Assembly (NCBI RefSeq): GCF_018100905.1
Contig: NZ_JAGJEG010000002.1
Span: forward strand, 124,001 to 188,000
Source of the DNA: Pseudoalteromonas sp. MMG010
GTDB taxonomy: Bacteria > Pseudomonadota > Gammaproteobacteria > Enterobacterales > Alteromonadaceae
Direction of reading: 5' to 3'
DNA: 64,000 nucleotides
Shown: positions 48,907 to 59,194 of the stretch, in pieces
Layout: the number at the start of each line of letters is the position of its first letter
How positions within the stretch are numbered: the stretch's first letter is position 1
Program-made: the position numbers and the translations under genes
The notes under the pieces: model-generated
Database searches by the model: none
Told to the model about the DNA's origin: nothing
What the model saw: only the letters and a program-made list of their open reading frames with translations

Positions 48907-51726
48907 ATGCACGAAGGTGTGATGAAGGCATGGCTAGAATCTTCACATTTAAACGGCGGTAACGTTGCTTATGTAGAAGAGCTTTATGAAGCGTATTTAG
49001 ATGATGCGACTTCGGTGCCAGAAGAATGGCGAGAAGTGTTCGAACAACTACCTAAAGTAGAGGGTGTGAATGTTGAAGTTAAACATTCTGAAGTTCGTTC
49101 ACAATTTGCGGCGCTTGCTAAAAACAAGCATAGAGAAGTAGTGGTAGCAGAGGGCGGTGGTTCTGATCATAAACAGGTCAAAGTACTGCAACTTATTAAT
49201 GCTTTCCGTTTCCGTGGTCACCAAAATGCAAACCTAGATCCATTAGGTATTTGGCAACGTGAACGTGTTAGAGATTTAGAGCTAGAATACCACGATTTAT
49301 CTAAAGCTGATTTTGACCGCGAGTTTAACGTAGGATCGTTTGCCGTAGGCCGCGATACTATGCCTTTGGGTGAGTTATATCAGGCACTTAAAACTACGTA
49401 TTGTGGTTCTGTCGGTGCTGAATATATGCACATCACATCAACAGAAGAAAAGCGTTGGTTACAACAACGTCTAGAATCTGTTCAATCAATGCCAAAATTC
49501 GAAAAGAATGAAAAGCTACGAATCCTCAAAGGATTAACGGCAGCTGATGGCCTTGAAAAATATTTAGGGGCTAAATTCCCGGGTGCTAAGCGCTTCTCAC
49601 TTGAAGGTGGTGATGCGTTAGTACCAATGTTGAAAGAGCTTATTCATCGTGCCGGTGAAAGCGGTCAACAAGAAGCGGTTATTGGTATGGCTCACCGTGG
49701 TCGATTAAATGTGCTTGTAAATGTGCTGGGTAAAAATCCATCAGAGTTGTTTGATGAGTTTGCCGGGAAACATAAAGATACATTAAGCTCTGGTGATGTT
49801 AAATACCACATGGGTTATTCGTCTGACTTTGCTACCAAAGGTGGTAATGTTCATATGGCGCTAGCTTTTAACCCGTCACACCTTGAGATTGTTAACCCAG
49901 TAGTAATGGGCTCTGTACGTGCTCGTTTAGACCGTCTTGGCGATAGCTCAGGCATTAAAGCATTGCCAATCACTATTCATGGTGATTCTGCGATTGCTGG
50001 TCAAGGTGTTGTACAAGAAACATTTAACTTATCTCAAACTAATGCATTTAGTTGTGGTGGTAGTATTCGTATTGTTGTAAACAACCAAGTTGGTTTTACA
50101 ACAAGTAAAAAAGACGATGTACGTTCTACCGATTACTGTACTGACATTGCAAAAATGGTTCAGTCTCCTATTTTCCACGTTAACTCTGATGATCCAGAAG
50201 CGGTTGCGTTTGTAACTCAAATTGCCCTTGATTTTAGAAACCAGTTTAAGCGTGATGTAGTAATCGATTTAGTGTGTTACCGTCGCCACGGACATAATGA
50301 AGCTGATGAGCCAAATGCAACACAGCCAATTATGTACCAAAAAATTAAAAAGCACCCTGTGCCACGTTTAATTTACGCAGATCAACTAATTGCTGAAGGT
50401 TCATTTACTGAAAGTGAAATTAAAGCGTTAGCAGATGATTATCGTAATGGATTAGATGATGGTAATTGTGTTGTTGAAGAAATTCAGCCAGTAACTTCTC
50501 ATTCATCAGATTGGTCTAAGTATGTAGGTCATGACTGGAGTGTTGATTATGATGCAAGTATTTCAGTTGAAAAACTAAAGCATTTTGGTGAACTTGTTTC
50601 TTCATATCCAGAAAGTCATAAAGCGCAGTCTCGTGTAAAGAAAATATATGACGATCGTAAAGCGATGGCCTCAGGTGATAAACCGCTTGATTGGGGTATG
50701 GCTGAAACACTCGCTTATGCAACTATCGCAGCCGAAGGTACCGATATACGTTTAACAGGTCAAGATTCTGGTCGTGGTACATTCTTCCATCGTCATGCTG
50801 TGGTACATAATCAAACAGATGGTTCTACTTACTTACCATTACAGCACCTTAGTGAAGAACAAGGTACTTTTGAGGTATTTGACTCAGTATTATCTGAAGA
50901 AGCGGTTCTTGCTTTTGAATATGGTTATGCAACGGCAGAGCCTACTTCATTAGTATTATGGGAAGCACAATTTGGTGACTTTGCTAATGGTGCTCAAGTT
51001 GTATTTGACCAATTCTTAAGCTCAGGTGAGCAAAAGTGGGGACGTTTATGTGGCCTTACTATTTTGTTACCGCATGGTTATGAAGGGCAAGGGCCTGAAC
51101 ATAGCTCAGCACGCTTAGAACGTTTTTTACAGTTATGTGCTGATCATAATATGCAAGTATGTGTTCCATCTACACCTGCGCAAGTTTATGCAATGCTACG
51201 TCGTCAGTCGGTTAGACCATTACGTCGTCCATTGATTGTAATGACGCCTAAGTCATTATTACGTCATCCATTAGCGGTATCGTCTTTAGAAGAACTTTCT
51301 GAAGGTGTTTTCCATAATATGATTGACGAAATTGATGACATTGCTGCTGATAAAGTTGAACGTGTTGTATTTTGTAGTGGTAAAGTTTATTACGAACTTT
51401 TACAAGAACGTCGTAAGCTTGAGCTTAATAATGTTGCCATCGTTCGTGTGGAACAGTTATATCCATTCCCACATGCTGAAATGGAAGCTATTATGGCCAA
51501 CTATCAACATGTTAAAGATTTTGTTTGGTGTCAAGAAGAGCCACAAAACCAAGGTGCTTGGTATTGTTCACAACATCATTTTGTAGACGCTATTCCAGCG
51601 GGCGCTAAATTAACTTATGCTGGTCGTAAAGCATCAGCGTCACCTGCATGTGGATATATGTCGGTACATACTAAAGAACAACAAGCGCTCGTTGCCGATG
51701 CGCTTACTATAGACAAGAAAGGATAA
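48907..51726 (+). CDS. sucA: 2-oxoglutarate dehydrogenase E1 component
   Basis: A 939-residue thiamine diphosphate enzyme that decarboxylates 2-oxoglutarate and transfers succinyl to the E2 lipoyl group. The N-terminal E2-binding helix region (MKAWLESSHLNGGNVAYVEELYEAYL) matches E. coli SucA. GMAHRGRLNVLVNVLGK, GDSAIAGQGVVQE and the C-terminal WCQEEPQNQGAW block are typical. The ATG at 48907 aligns with the E. coli start, with AAAAGGG upstream. sucB follows after three bases. Confidence 0.97.
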   Translation: MHEGVMKAWLESSHLNGGNVAYVEELYEAYLDDATSVPEEWREVFEQLPKVEGVNVEVKHSEVRSQFAALAKNKHREVVVAEGGGSDHKQVKVLQLINAFRFRGHQNANLDPLGIWQRERVRDLELEYHDLSKADFDREFNVGSFAVGRDTMPLGELYQALKTTYCGSVGAEYMHITSTEEKRWLQQRLESVQSMPKFEKNEKLRILKGLTAADGLEKYLGAKFPGAKRFSLEGGDALVPMLKELIHRAGESGQQEAVIGMAHRGRLNVLVNVLGKNPSELFDEFAGKHKDTLSSGDVKYHMGYSSDFATKGGNVHMALAFNPSHLEIVNPVVMGSVRARLDRLGDSSGIKALPITIHGDSAIAGQGVVQETFNLSQTNAFSCGGSIRIVVNNQVGFTTSKKDDVRSTDYCTDIAKMVQSPIFHVNSDDPEAVAFVTQIALDFRNQFKRDVVIDLVCYRRHGHNEADEPNATQPIMYQKIKKHPVPRLIYADQLIAEGSFTESEIKALADDYRNGLDDGNCVVEEIQPVTSHSSDWSKYVGHDWSVDYDASISVEKLKHFGELVSSYPESHKAQSRVKKIYDDRKAMASGDKPLDWGMAETLAYATIAAEGTDIRLTGQDSGRGTFFHRHAVVHNQTDGSTYLPLQHLSEEQGTFEVFDSVLSEEAVLAFEYGYATAEPTSLVLWEAQFGDFANGAQVVFDQFLSSGEQKWGRLCGLTILLPHGYEGQGPEHSSARLERFLQLCADHNMQVCVPSTPAQVYAMLRRQSVRPLRRPLIVMTPKSLLRHPLAVSSLEELSEGVFHNMIDEIDDIAADKVERVVFCSGKVYYELLQERRKLELNNVAIVRVEQLYPFPHAEMEAIMANYQHVKDFVWCQEEPQNQGAWYCSQHHFVDAIPAGAKLTYAGRKASASPACGYMSVHTKEQQALVADALTIDKKG

Positions 51727-51729
51727 GCA

Positions 51730-53220
51730 ATGAGCACAGAAATTAAAGTTCCTGTTCTGCCTGAGTCGGTTGCTGATGCTACCGTTGCGACATGGCATGT
51801 TAGCGTTGGTGATAAAGTAAGCCGCGATCAGAACTTAGTCGATATTGAAACAGATAAAGTGGTTTTAGAAGTAGTTGCACCTAATGACGGTGTTATTACT
51901 GATATTTCACAAGCCGAAGGTGAAACTGTATTAGGCGACCAAGTAATTGGTTTATTAGGTGATGCACAGGCAGCACCTGATTCAGCAGCTGCACCAGAGT
52001 CTAAAGATAACGCGCCAGCGGCGCCATCAGCACCAGCATCAGAAGGTAAAGAAGTGGATATTAAAGTACCTGTACTTCCAGAATCAGTTGCAGACGCAAC
52101 AATTGCTACATGGCATGTACAACCAGGTGAAGCGGTTACACGTGATCAAAACTTGGTAGACATTGAAACTGATAAAGTTGTTCTTGAAGTTGTAGCTCAA
52201 GAAGACGGTATTATGGGCGAGCAGCTTAACGCTGAGGGCGATACTGTACTTGGCGAACAAGTTATTGGTAACGTTAAAGCGGGTGCAGCACCTGCGGCAT
52301 CAACACCTGCACAAGCAGCACCAGCTGCCAGTGATTCTTCAGATAGTTCAGATGTGTTAACACCATCTGTACGTCGTTTAATTGCAGAAAAAGGCTTAGA
52401 TGCTTCTAAAATTAAAGGGTCAGGTAAAAATGGCCGTGTTACTAAAGAAGATGTAGATACATTCTTAAAAGCACCGGCACCAGCGGCTAAATCGGCTCCA
52501 GCTCCAGCACCTATGGGTGACCGTACGCAAAAACGTGTTCCTATGACGCGTTTACGTAAAACAATTGCAAACCGTTTATTAGAAGCTAAAAACTCAACTG
52601 CAATGTTAACCACTTTTAACGAAGTGAACATGAAACCAATCATGGACCTTCGTAAGCAGTACCAAGAAGTATTTGAAAAGCGTCATGGTATTCGTTTAGG
52701 TTTTATGTCTTTTTATGTTAAAGCCGTTACTGAAGCGCTTAAACGTTTCCCTGAAGTAAATGCATCGATTGATGGTGATGATATTGTTTATCACAACTAT
52801 TTCGATATCAGCATCGCAGTATCTACGCCTCGTGGCTTAGTGACTCCGGTACTTAAAGATTGCGATAAGTTATCAGTTGCTGAAATTGAAAAAGGTATTC
52901 GTGAATTAGCACTTAAAGGCCGTGATGGTAAGCTAACACTAGATGACATGACTGGCGGTAATTTCACAATTACTAACGGTGGTGTATTCGGTTCATTACT
53001 TTCTACGCCGATTATCAACCTACCTCAGTCTTCAATCTTGGGTATGCATAAAATCCAAGAACGTCCGATGGCAGTTAATGGTAAAGTTGAAATTTTACCA
53101 ATGATGTATTTAGCACTGTCGTACGATCACCGTCAAATTGATGGTAAAGAATCTGTTGGTTTCTTAGTAACTATTAAAGAGTTACTTGAAGATCCAACAC
53201 GTTTACTACTAGATGTTTAA
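51730..53220 (+). CDS. sucB: Dihydrolipoamide succinyltransferase (E2) with two lipoyl domains
   Basis: A 496-residue E2 of the 2-oxoglutarate dehydrogenase complex. Two lipoyl domains are visible, about 3-77 and 109-182, each with [14 protein letters not shown] and lipoylated Lys43 and Lys149. They are joined and followed by Ala/Pro linkers. A peripheral-subunit-binding domain (about 208-246) and the catalytic domain (about 265-496, His about 467 in SYDHRQIDG) follow. E. coli SucB has one lipoyl domain and about 405 residues, so the extra length is one duplicated domain. The E3 gene is not in the window. Confidence 0.96.
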   Translation: MSTEIKVPVLPESVADATVATWHVSVGDKVSRDQNLVDIETDKVVLEVVAPNDGVITDISQAEGETVLGDQVIGLLGDAQAAPDSAAAPESKDNAPAAPSAPASEGKEVDIKVPVLPESVADATIATWHVQPGEAVTRDQNLVDIETDKVVLEVVAQEDGIMGEQLNAEGDTVLGEQVIGNVKAGAAPAASTPAQAAPAASDSSDSSDVLTPSVRRLIAEKGLDASKIKGSGKNGRVTKEDVDTFLKAPAPAAKSAPAPAPMGDRTQKRVPMTRLRKTIANRLLEAKNSTAMLTTFNEVNMKPIMDLRKQYQEVFEKRHGIRLGFMSFYVKAVTEALKRFPEVNASIDGDDIVYHNYFDISIAVSTPRGLVTPVLKDCDKLSVAEIEKGIRELALKGRDGKLTLDDMTGGNFTITNGGVFGSLLSTPIINLPQSSILGMHKIQERPMAVNGKVEILPMMYLALSYDHRQIDGKESVGFLVTIKELLEDPTRLLLDV

Positions 53221-53238
53221 TCAAGTAGTATAAAATGT

Positions 53239-53270
53239 AAGCTGTGAACCGTGTTCACAGCTTTTTTTTT
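53239..53270 (+). terminator. Terminator after sucB
   Basis: AAGCTGTGAAC and GTTCACAGCTT pair around CGT, followed by a nine-T run. It separates sdh-sucAB from sucCD. Confidence 0.92.
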
Positions 53271-53291
53271 GCGCCTTTATTGCAACTGGGG

Positions 53292-53320
53292 TTTTCATGT
53301 TAAGCCTTGGGATCTATACT
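53292..53320 (+). promoter_or_regulatory. Candidate sucC promoter
   Basis: TTTTCA (53292-53297) and TATACT (53315-53320) are 17 bases apart, just downstream of the sucB terminator and about 76 bases before the sucC ATG. Confidence 0.45.
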
Positions 53321-53396
53321 AGGTGCGCAATTTGGGATAGTTGGGTATTTGCATAAATATTCAGCTCTTTTAGTATAAAAAATTGGATAAAGCATC

Positions 53397-54563
53397 ATGA
53401 ATTTGCATGAGTATCAGGCAAAACAACTTTTTGCCGAATATGGTTTACCAGTTTCTCAAGGTTTCGCTTGCGATACACCTGAAGAAGCTGCTGCTGCTGC
53501 TGAAAAAATTGGCGGCGATATGTGGGTTGTTAAAACTCAGGTTCACGCAGGTGGACGTGGTAAAGCTGGCGGTGTAAAGCTAGTTAAAACAATCGACGAC
53601 GTTAAAGCATTTGCTGCTAACTGGTTAGGTAAAAACTTAGTTACTTACCAAACAGACGAAAAAGGTCAGCCAGTTGCTAAAATTTTAGTAGAAAGCTGTA
53701 CAGATATTGCAAACGAATTGTACCTAGGTGCAGTTGTTGACCGTGCTTCTCGTAAAGTTGTTTTCATGGCGTCTACTGAAGGCGGTGTTGAAATTGAAAC
53801 TGTTGCTGAAGAAACTCCAGAGCTTATTCATAAAGCTGAGATTGACCCACTTGTAGGTCCTCAAGCTTACCAAGCACGTGAGTTAGGCTTTAAATTAGGT
53901 CTTAATCCTACACAAATGAAGCAATTTGTTAAGATCTTTATGGGTCTTGGTAACATGTTTAACGACTTTGATTTTGCATTATTAGAAATCAACCCGTTAG
54001 TAATTACAGACGAAGGTAACCTTCACTGTCTAGACGGTAAAATCGGTATCGACGGAAATGCACTTTACCGTCAACCTAAAATCCGTGAAATGCACGATCC
54101 ATCTCAAGAAGATGCGCGTGAAGCACATGCTGCAAGTTTTGAACTTAACTACGTAGCACTTGATGGTAACGTTGGCTGTATGGTTAACGGTGCAGGCCTT
54201 GCAATGGGTACGATGGATATCGTAAACCTACATGGCGGCAAACCAGCTAACTTCCTAGATGTAGGTGGCGGCGCGACTAAAGAGCGTGTTTCTGAAGCAT
54301 TTAAAATCATTCTTTCTGACGACAATGTTAAAGCTGTTTTAGTTAACATCTTTGGTGGTATCGTACGTTGTGACATGATTGCTGAAGGTATCATTGGTGC
54401 AGTTAAAGAAGTAGGTGTAAGCGTTCCTGTAGTTGTACGTTTAGAAGGTACTAATGCAGAGCTTGGTCGTGAAGTACTTGCTAAATCTGATTTAAACATC
54501 ATCGCTGCTGAATCACTAACAGACGCTGCTGAGAAAGTTGTAGCTGCTGCGGAGGGCAAATAA
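53397..54563 (+). CDS. sucC: Succinyl-CoA synthetase beta subunit
   Basis: A 388-residue subunit with an ATP-grasp domain (about 1-230, [29 protein letters not shown]) and a C-terminal CoA-ligase domain ([25 protein letters not shown]). With SucD it converts succinyl-CoA to succinate with nucleotide triphosphate formation. It overlaps sucD by one base (TAATG), so translation is coupled. Its own promoter probably lies after the sucB terminator. Confidence 0.97.
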   Translation: MNLHEYQAKQLFAEYGLPVSQGFACDTPEEAAAAAEKIGGDMWVVKTQVHAGGRGKAGGVKLVKTIDDVKAFAANWLGKNLVTYQTDEKGQPVAKILVESCTDIANELYLGAVVDRASRKVVFMASTEGGVEIETVAEETPELIHKAEIDPLVGPQAYQARELGFKLGLNPTQMKQFVKIFMGLGNMFNDFDFALLEINPLVITDEGNLHCLDGKIGIDGNALYRQPKIREMHDPSQEDAREAHAASFELNYVALDGNVGCMVNGAGLAMGTMDIVNLHGGKPANFLDVGGGATKERVSEAFKIILSDDNVKAVLVNIFGGIVRCDMIAEGIIGAVKEVGVSVPVVVRLEGTNAELGREVLAKSDLNIIAAESLTDAAEKVVAAAEGK

Positions 54564-55435
54564 TGTCTGTATTAATCAATAAAGATACAAAAGTTATCTG
54601 TCAAGGTTTCACCGGTGGCCAAGGTACTTTCCACTCAGAGCAAGCGCTTGAGTACGGTACACAAATGGTTGGTGGTGTAAGCCCTGGTAAAGGTGGTCAA
54701 ACTCATCTTGGTTTACCTGTATTTAATACAGTTCGTGATGCAGTAAAAGAAACTGGTGCTACCGCTTCAGTTATCTATGTACCAGCACCTTTTTGTAAAG
54801 ATGCAATCTTAGAAGCTATCGACGCTGGTATCGAACTAATCGTTTGTATCACTGAAGGTATCCCAACACTAGACATGGTTGACGTTAAAGTTAAACTTGA
54901 TAACTCTGGTGTTCGTATGATCGGTCCTAACTGTCCAGGTGTTATCACACCAGGTGAGACAAAAATTGGTATCATGCCTGGCCATATCCATAAACCAGGT
55001 AAAGTAGGTATTGTTTCACGCTCTGGTACTTTAACGTACGAAGCGGTTAAGCAAACTACTGATGCTGGCTTTGGTCAATCTACTTGTGTAGGTATTGGTG
55101 GTGATCCAATCCCTGGTACTAACTTTATCGACGTTTTAGAAATGTTCGAAAAAGATCCACAAACTGAAGCAATCGTAATGATTGGTGAAATTGGTGGTAC
55201 TGCAGAAGAAGAAGCTGCAGAATACATCAAAGCTAACGTTACTAAACCTGTTGTATCTTACATTGCTGGTGTTACTGCACCAGAAGGTAAGCGTATGGGT
55301 CATGCTGGCGCAATTATCGCTGGCGGTAAAGGTACTGCTGATGAGAAATTTGCTGCACTAGAAGCTGCGGGCGTTAAAACAGTTCGCTCTCTAGCTGAAA
55401 TCGGTAAAGCACTTAAAGAAAAAACAGGCTGGTAA
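54563..55435 (+). CDS. sucD: Succinyl-CoA synthetase alpha subunit
   Basis: A 290-residue subunit that binds CoA ([15 protein letters not shown]) and carries the phosphorylated active-site His (about 246) in [34 protein letters not shown] and [11 protein letters not shown] are family signatures. It ends the TCA cluster with a strong terminator. Confidence 0.98.
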   Translation: MSVLINKDTKVICQGFTGGQGTFHSEQALEYGTQMVGGVSPGKGGQTHLGLPVFNTVRDAVKETGATASVIYVPAPFCKDAILEAIDAGIELIVCITEGIPTLDMVDVKVKLDNSGVRMIGPNCPGVITPGETKIGIMPGHIHKPGKVGIVSRSGTLTYEAVKQTTDAGFGQSTCVGIGGDPIPGTNFIDVLEMFEKDPQTEAIVMIGEIGGTAEEEAAEYIKANVTKPVVSYIAGVTAPEGKRMGHAGAIIAGGKGTADEKFAALEAAGVKTVRSLAEIGKALKEKTGW

Positions 55436-55458
55436 TTACCGCTTAAATTTTCTTAATA

Positions 55459-55485
55459 AAGGCCCGCTTTGCGGGTCTTTTTTTT
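55459..55485 (+). terminator. Terminator after sucD
   Basis: AAGGCCCGC ttt GCGGGTCTT followed by a T-run. The remaining 240 bases up to glnS hold no gene I can see. Confidence 0.9.
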
Positions 55486-55728
55486 GCATTTATTTTAATT
55501 CATTATTATCTATCGGCTTCTTAAATACTTTTCTTATATTTTTTAGCTTCAGAGTATATTGCTTAAAAATCAGATTAACGTGAACCCATTCTTTTTCTCT
55601 ATTCATTTAATGACGTATTTAACCAATCGAATTTAAATATAAACGCAGGTAGTACTGTATGTTAGAGCTGCTTTTTGTAATAATGGCTTAGTTTTGTTAT
55701 CACGCATTATTCAGAGGATCAGACTCCT

Positions 55729-57393
55729 ATGGCGGAAATCGAGAATCGCCCAAGTAACTTTATTAGAACACGTATTAATGAAGATTTAGCAGCTGGAAAA
55801 CATGCTTCAACGCATACCCGTTTCCCACCTGAGCCTAATGGCTTTTTGCATATAGGTCATGCTAAATCTATTTGTTTAAATTTTGGTATTGCCCAAGATT
55901 ATAATGGTCAATGTAATCTCCGCTTTGACGATACTAACCCTGAAAAAGAAGACATTAACTACGTTAATTCTATAAAAGAAGATGTTAAATGGTTAGGTTT
56001 TAATTGGGATGGCGACATTAAATATTCTTCAAACTATTTTGATACTTTATATGGTTACGCTGTAGAACTTATCGAAAAAGGCTTAGCATATGTGTGCTTT
56101 TTATCTGCCGATGAAGCACGTGAATACCGTGGTACATTAAAAGAGCCAGGTAAAAATAGCCCATATCGCGATACCACTGTTGATGAAAACTTAGCATTGT
56201 TTGAAAAAATGCGAGCAGGCGAATTCAAAGAAGGCGAGTGTGTATTACGCGCCAAAATTGATATGGCTAGTTCGTTTATGGTTTTACGCGATCCAATTAT
56301 ATATCGTGTGCGTTTTGCGCATCACCACCAAACTGCTGATAAATGGTGTATTTACCCTATGTACGATTTTACGCATTGTATTTCTGATGCGTTAGAAGGT
56401 ATTACACATTCATTATGTACGCTTGAATTCCAAGATAATCGTCGGTTGTATGATTGGGTACTTGATAATATCAGTCTAGAATGCCACCCTCAACAAATTG
56501 AGTTTTCAAGGTTAAACCTTGAATATACAATTATGTCTAAGCGTAAGCTTAATAACTTAGTTATTAATAACTTTGTTGAAGGTTGGGATGATCCCCGTAT
56601 GCCTACTATCGCGGGTTTAAGACGTCGCGGCTATACACCGGCTTCTATTCGTGAGTTTTGTTTACGTATCGGCGTAACTAAGCAAGAAAACATGGTAGAA
56701 ATGGGAATGCTAGAGGCGTGTATTCGAGATGATCTAAACGAAAATGCACCTAGAGCAATGGCTGTATTAGATCCAGTGAAAGTCGTAATAGAAAACTATC
56801 CTGTTGATAACATCGAAACACTCTGCGTTGCAAATCACCCAAATAAAGAAGAAATGGGTCGTCGTGAAGTTCCGTTTACTCGCGAACTTTATATTGAACG
56901 CGAAGATTTTAGAGAGTCTGCTAATAATAAATTTAAGCGTTTAGTACTTGATAAAGAAGTTCGTTTACGCGGCGCTTATGTTATTAAAGCAAACCGTGTT
57001 GAAAAAGACGAAAATGACGAAATAACCACTATTTACTGTAGTTATGATGACGAGACGTTAGGAAAAAATCCAAGTGATGGCCGCAAAGTAAAAGGGGTTA
57101 TCCATTGGGTGTCTGCTCCTGAATCTGTAACAGCAGAAGTCCGTCTTTACGATAGATTGTTTAATGTACCAAATCCTGGCGCAGCTGAAGAATTTGAAAC
57201 TACATTGAACCCAGAGTCATTAGTTGTGCTTACTCACGCTAAACTTGAAAAGTCTTTAGCTGATTCGCAGCTAGGGCAGGGCTTTCAATTTGAAAGAACA
57301 GGCTATTTCTCAAGAGATACTAAATCTGAGGCTTTGGTGTTTAATCAAACCGTTGGTTTGAGAGATTCTTGGGCTAAAGTTGAAAAAAACTAA
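55729..57393 (+). CDS. glnS: Glutaminyl-tRNA synthetase
   Basis: A 554-residue class I synthetase that charges tRNA-Gln directly. The HIGH motif is at 41-44 in [12 protein letters not shown] and the KMSKS equivalent is IMSKRK near 269. [11 protein letters not shown] and [19 protein letters not shown] are conserved, and the C-terminal half forms the two anticodon-binding beta-barrels. It matches E. coli GlnS over the full length. GAGGA lies about 11 bases before the ATG. Confidence 0.98.
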   Translation: MAEIENRPSNFIRTRINEDLAAGKHASTHTRFPPEPNGFLHIGHAKSICLNFGIAQDYNGQCNLRFDDTNPEKEDINYVNSIKEDVKWLGFNWDGDIKYSSNYFDTLYGYAVELIEKGLAYVCFLSADEAREYRGTLKEPGKNSPYRDTTVDENLALFEKMRAGEFKEGECVLRAKIDMASSFMVLRDPIIYRVRFAHHHQTADKWCIYPMYDFTHCISDALEGITHSLCTLEFQDNRRLYDWVLDNISLECHPQQIEFSRLNLEYTIMSKRKLNNLVINNFVEGWDDPRMPTIAGLRRRGYTPASIREFCLRIGVTKQENMVEMGMLEACIRDDLNENAPRAMAVLDPVKVVIENYPVDNIETLCVANHPNKEEMGRREVPFTRELYIEREDFRESANNKFKRLVLDKEVRLRGAYVIKANRVEKDENDEITTIYCSYDDETLGKNPSDGRKVKGVIHWVSAPESVTAEVRLYDRLFNVPNPGAAEEFETTLNPESLVVLTHAKLEKSLADSQLGQGFQFERTGYFSRDTKSEALVFNQTVGLRDSWAKVEKN

Positions 57394-57424
57394 AACACGA
57401 TTAGTTTAAGTTTATTTTAGTTAT

Positions 57425-57453
57425 AAAAAAACCTGCTATTTAGCAGGTTTTTT
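57425..57453. terminator. Bidirectional terminator between glnS and fur
   Basis: AACCTGCT and AGCAGGTT pair around ATTT, flanked by A- and T-runs. Confidence 0.9.
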
Positions 57454-57461
57454 AATTGTAT

Positions 57462-57905
57462 TTAGCTATTGCTTTCAGCGAAGCTTTTGCATTGTTCTTT
57501 ATCATCACATTCGCCATATAGATACAGAGAATGGTTTGTTAGTTTAATGCCATTGGCTTGTGCAATTTCAAGCTGACGATTTTCGATTAAATCATCTTCA
57601 AATTCGACTACTTTGCCACATTTAAGACAGACTAAATGGTCGTGGTGCGTGCTACCTGACAATTCAAAAACAGATTTACCGCCTTCAAAATGGTGACGGC
57701 TTACAATACCAGCATCATCAAATTGGTTTAATACACGGTATACCGTGGCTAAACCGATTTCTTCACCAAGGTCTAATAAAATTTTGTAAACATCTTCAGC
57801 GCTGATGTGTTGGTTATCTGGAGATTGTAAAATCTCTAATATTTTAATTCGCGGCAAAGTTACTTTTAAGCCGGCTTTTTTTAGTTCCAAATTATGATCA
57901 GTCAT
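57462..57905 (-). CDS. fur: Ferric uptake regulator
   Basis: A 147-residue iron-sensing repressor. The N-terminal winged helix (about 1-82, LKVTLPRIKILEIL, GLATVYRVLNQF) binds DNA; the dimerisation domain has HHDHLVCLKCGKVVEF with the metal-binding His residues and structural-zinc Cys pair, and a C-terminal CDDKEQC. It lies downstream of fldA on the same strand, the order known from E. coli, but a 157-base spacer with a hairpin suggests its own promoter. Confidence 0.97.
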   Translation of the reverse strand: MTDHNLELKKAGLKVTLPRIKILEILQSPDNQHISAEDVYKILLDLGEEIGLATVYRVLNQFDDAGIVSRHHFEGGKSVFELSGSTHHDHLVCLKCGKVVEFEDDLIENRQLEIAQANGIKLTNHSLYLYGECDDKEQCKSFAESNS

Positions 57906-58006
57906 TAAATCTGTCTCAATTTTATAGTGTGAACACTTAACACCAAGGTATTAATTAATTTATCAACCTTAGGATAACGTGCAAATGCAATAAGTGCAAA
58001 GTAGAA

Positions 58007-58037
58007 TTATCGCTAAGCAAATGTTTGTTAGCGATAA
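58007..58037 (-). promoter_or_regulatory. Inverted repeat between fldA and fur
   Basis: TTATCGCTAA and TTAGCGATAA are perfect 10-base arms with an 11-base spacer, just after the fldA stop. There is no T-run on the minus strand. It could be a processing hairpin or an operator for fur. Confidence 0.45.
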
Positions 58038-58062
58038 ATATTTAAAATATACAGGTAGCTAA

Positions 58063-58590
58063 TTAATCAGCTAATTCACTTAAGCACATTTCTTCATACA
58101 CTTGAGCACTCCAAGCCTTAACGCGCTGCTCTGTTAATTCTGGTTGACGGTCTTCGTCAATACCTAAACCTACAAAGTGATTGTCATCAGCCATGCCTTT
58201 AGATGCTTCAAAGTCATAACCTTCTGTTGGCCAGTTTCCAACAACAATAGCACCACGTTCGGTCACGATATCGTTGATCATACCCATTGCATCTAAGAAG
58301 TACTCAGCATAGTCTTCTTGGTCTCCGCAACCGAAAATAGCAACTAATTTGCCATCGAAATCAACTTCTTCTAGTTCTGGGAAAAAGTCATCCCAATCAC
58401 ATTGAGCTTCGCCATAATACCAAGTTGGTATACCAAACAAGATCAAATCAAATTCAGCAATCTGCTCTTTTGAGCTTTTTGCAATATCATGCACAGCAAC
58501 AAGCTTTTTACCCAATTCTTTTTGGATCATTTTTGCTACGTGCTCTGTGTTACCCGTATCACTTCCGAAAAAAATACCTACACTTGCCAT
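58063..58590 (-). CDS. fldA: Flavodoxin I, long-chain
   Basis: A 175-residue FMN electron carrier. The phosphate-binding loop is SDTGNTE (10-16), and IPTWYYGEAQCDWDDF and FGCGDQEDYAEYFLDAMG are typical of long-chain flavodoxins. Flavodoxin supplies low-potential electrons to biosynthetic enzymes and replaces ferredoxin under iron limitation, consistent with its place beside fur. AAAGG precedes the ATG, and it follows ybfE after 12 bases. Confidence 0.96.
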   Translation of the reverse strand: MASVGIFFGSDTGNTEHVAKMIQKELGKKLVAVHDIAKSSKEQIAEFDLILFGIPTWYYGEAQCDWDDFFPELEEVDFDGKLVAIFGCGDQEDYAEYFLDAMGMINDIVTERGAIVVGNWPTEGYDFEASKGMADDNHFVGLGIDEDRQPELTEQRVKAWSAQVYEEMCLSELAD

Positions 58591-58602
58591 GAATTAAACC
58601 TT

Positions 58603-58881
58603 TTATGTATCAATAGCCAATCTTTCTTGTAAAATTGTCTCGATCAATGCGCTTCGGCTAATGTTTTGCGCGTCTGCCATATCACTTAAAGCCTGATATA
58701 GCTGTGATGAAACTTTAAACTCTACGCGTTTTAAACCACGCGCCTTATCTCTTTTAACTTGATTACGTTTATTTACTTTTAATTGCATATCCCGTGGTAA
58801 GGGGTTCGTTTTAGGCCTACCAGGTCGCTTTTCATATTCAAATAAATCAAGTGTTGTTCTATCTGTTTCTGATTTGGCCAT
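58603..58881 (-). CDS. ybfE: Ribbon-helix-helix-type protein YbfE
   Basis: A 92-residue basic protein. TDRTTLDLFEYEKRPGRPKT and NKRNQVKRDKARGLKRVEFKV match E. coli YbfE, described as LexA-regulated. The C-terminal SQLYQALSDMADAQNISRSALIE segment looks like a ribbon-helix-helix fold, so it may bind DNA. I start at ATG 58879-58881; a longer frame runs into the preceding gene. No LexA box was found nearby. It lies two bases after the DUF2788 stop and 12 before fldA. Confidence 0.9.
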   Translation of the reverse strand: MAKSETDRTTLDLFEYEKRPGRPKTNPLPRDMQLKVNKRNQVKRDKARGLKRVEFKVSSQLYQALSDMADAQNISRSALIETILQERLAIDT

Positions 58882-58883
58882 GC

Positions 58884-59105
58884 TTAACCTACACCCGCAC
58901 CTTGCCAAAATATCTGTATAAGTCCTTTAGCTATAAAGCCAGAGCAACCTAAAAATAATACAAGCCATACAATATAACGGCCAAACTTAGGCACATTGCC
59001 ACTTTTGAGAACGTCTTTAATTGCCATGCCGATAAAAATAAATATACCTGCTAAGCCAAAGTAAAGACCGATCGTATCAAATTCATTAATAAACTGACTG
59101 ACCAT
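58884..59105 (-). CDS. DUF2788 family small membrane protein
   Basis: A 73-residue protein with two transmembrane helices (about 13-32 and 43-66) and a charged loop KDVLKSGNVPKFGRY between them. It corresponds to DUF2788, a family of unknown function that usually lies between ybfF and ybfE-fldA in this group. AAAGG is upstream of the ATG. Confidence 0.85.
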   Translation of the reverse strand: MVSQFINEFDTIGLYFGLAGIFIFIGMAIKDVLKSGNVPKFGRYIVWLVLFLGCSGFIAKGLIQIFWQGAGVG

Positions 59106-59194
59106 TAGCGTATAACCTTTAAATTAAACGGCGCATACTATAGCATAAAAATATATGTATATTTAGCCCGATAATTGAAATTCAGTGATAAAAA

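Noticed and set aside
54149..54559. Long antisense open frame opposite sucC, and similar ones opposite infC-rpmI neighbours, sucB and SulP
   Set aside because: They arise from the codon bias of strongly expressed genes on the other strand and lack ribosome sites and recognisable domains.
55715..55728. AGGA/TCCT pairing that could hide the glnS ribosome site
   Set aside because: Only four base pairs, too weak to support a regulatory claim.
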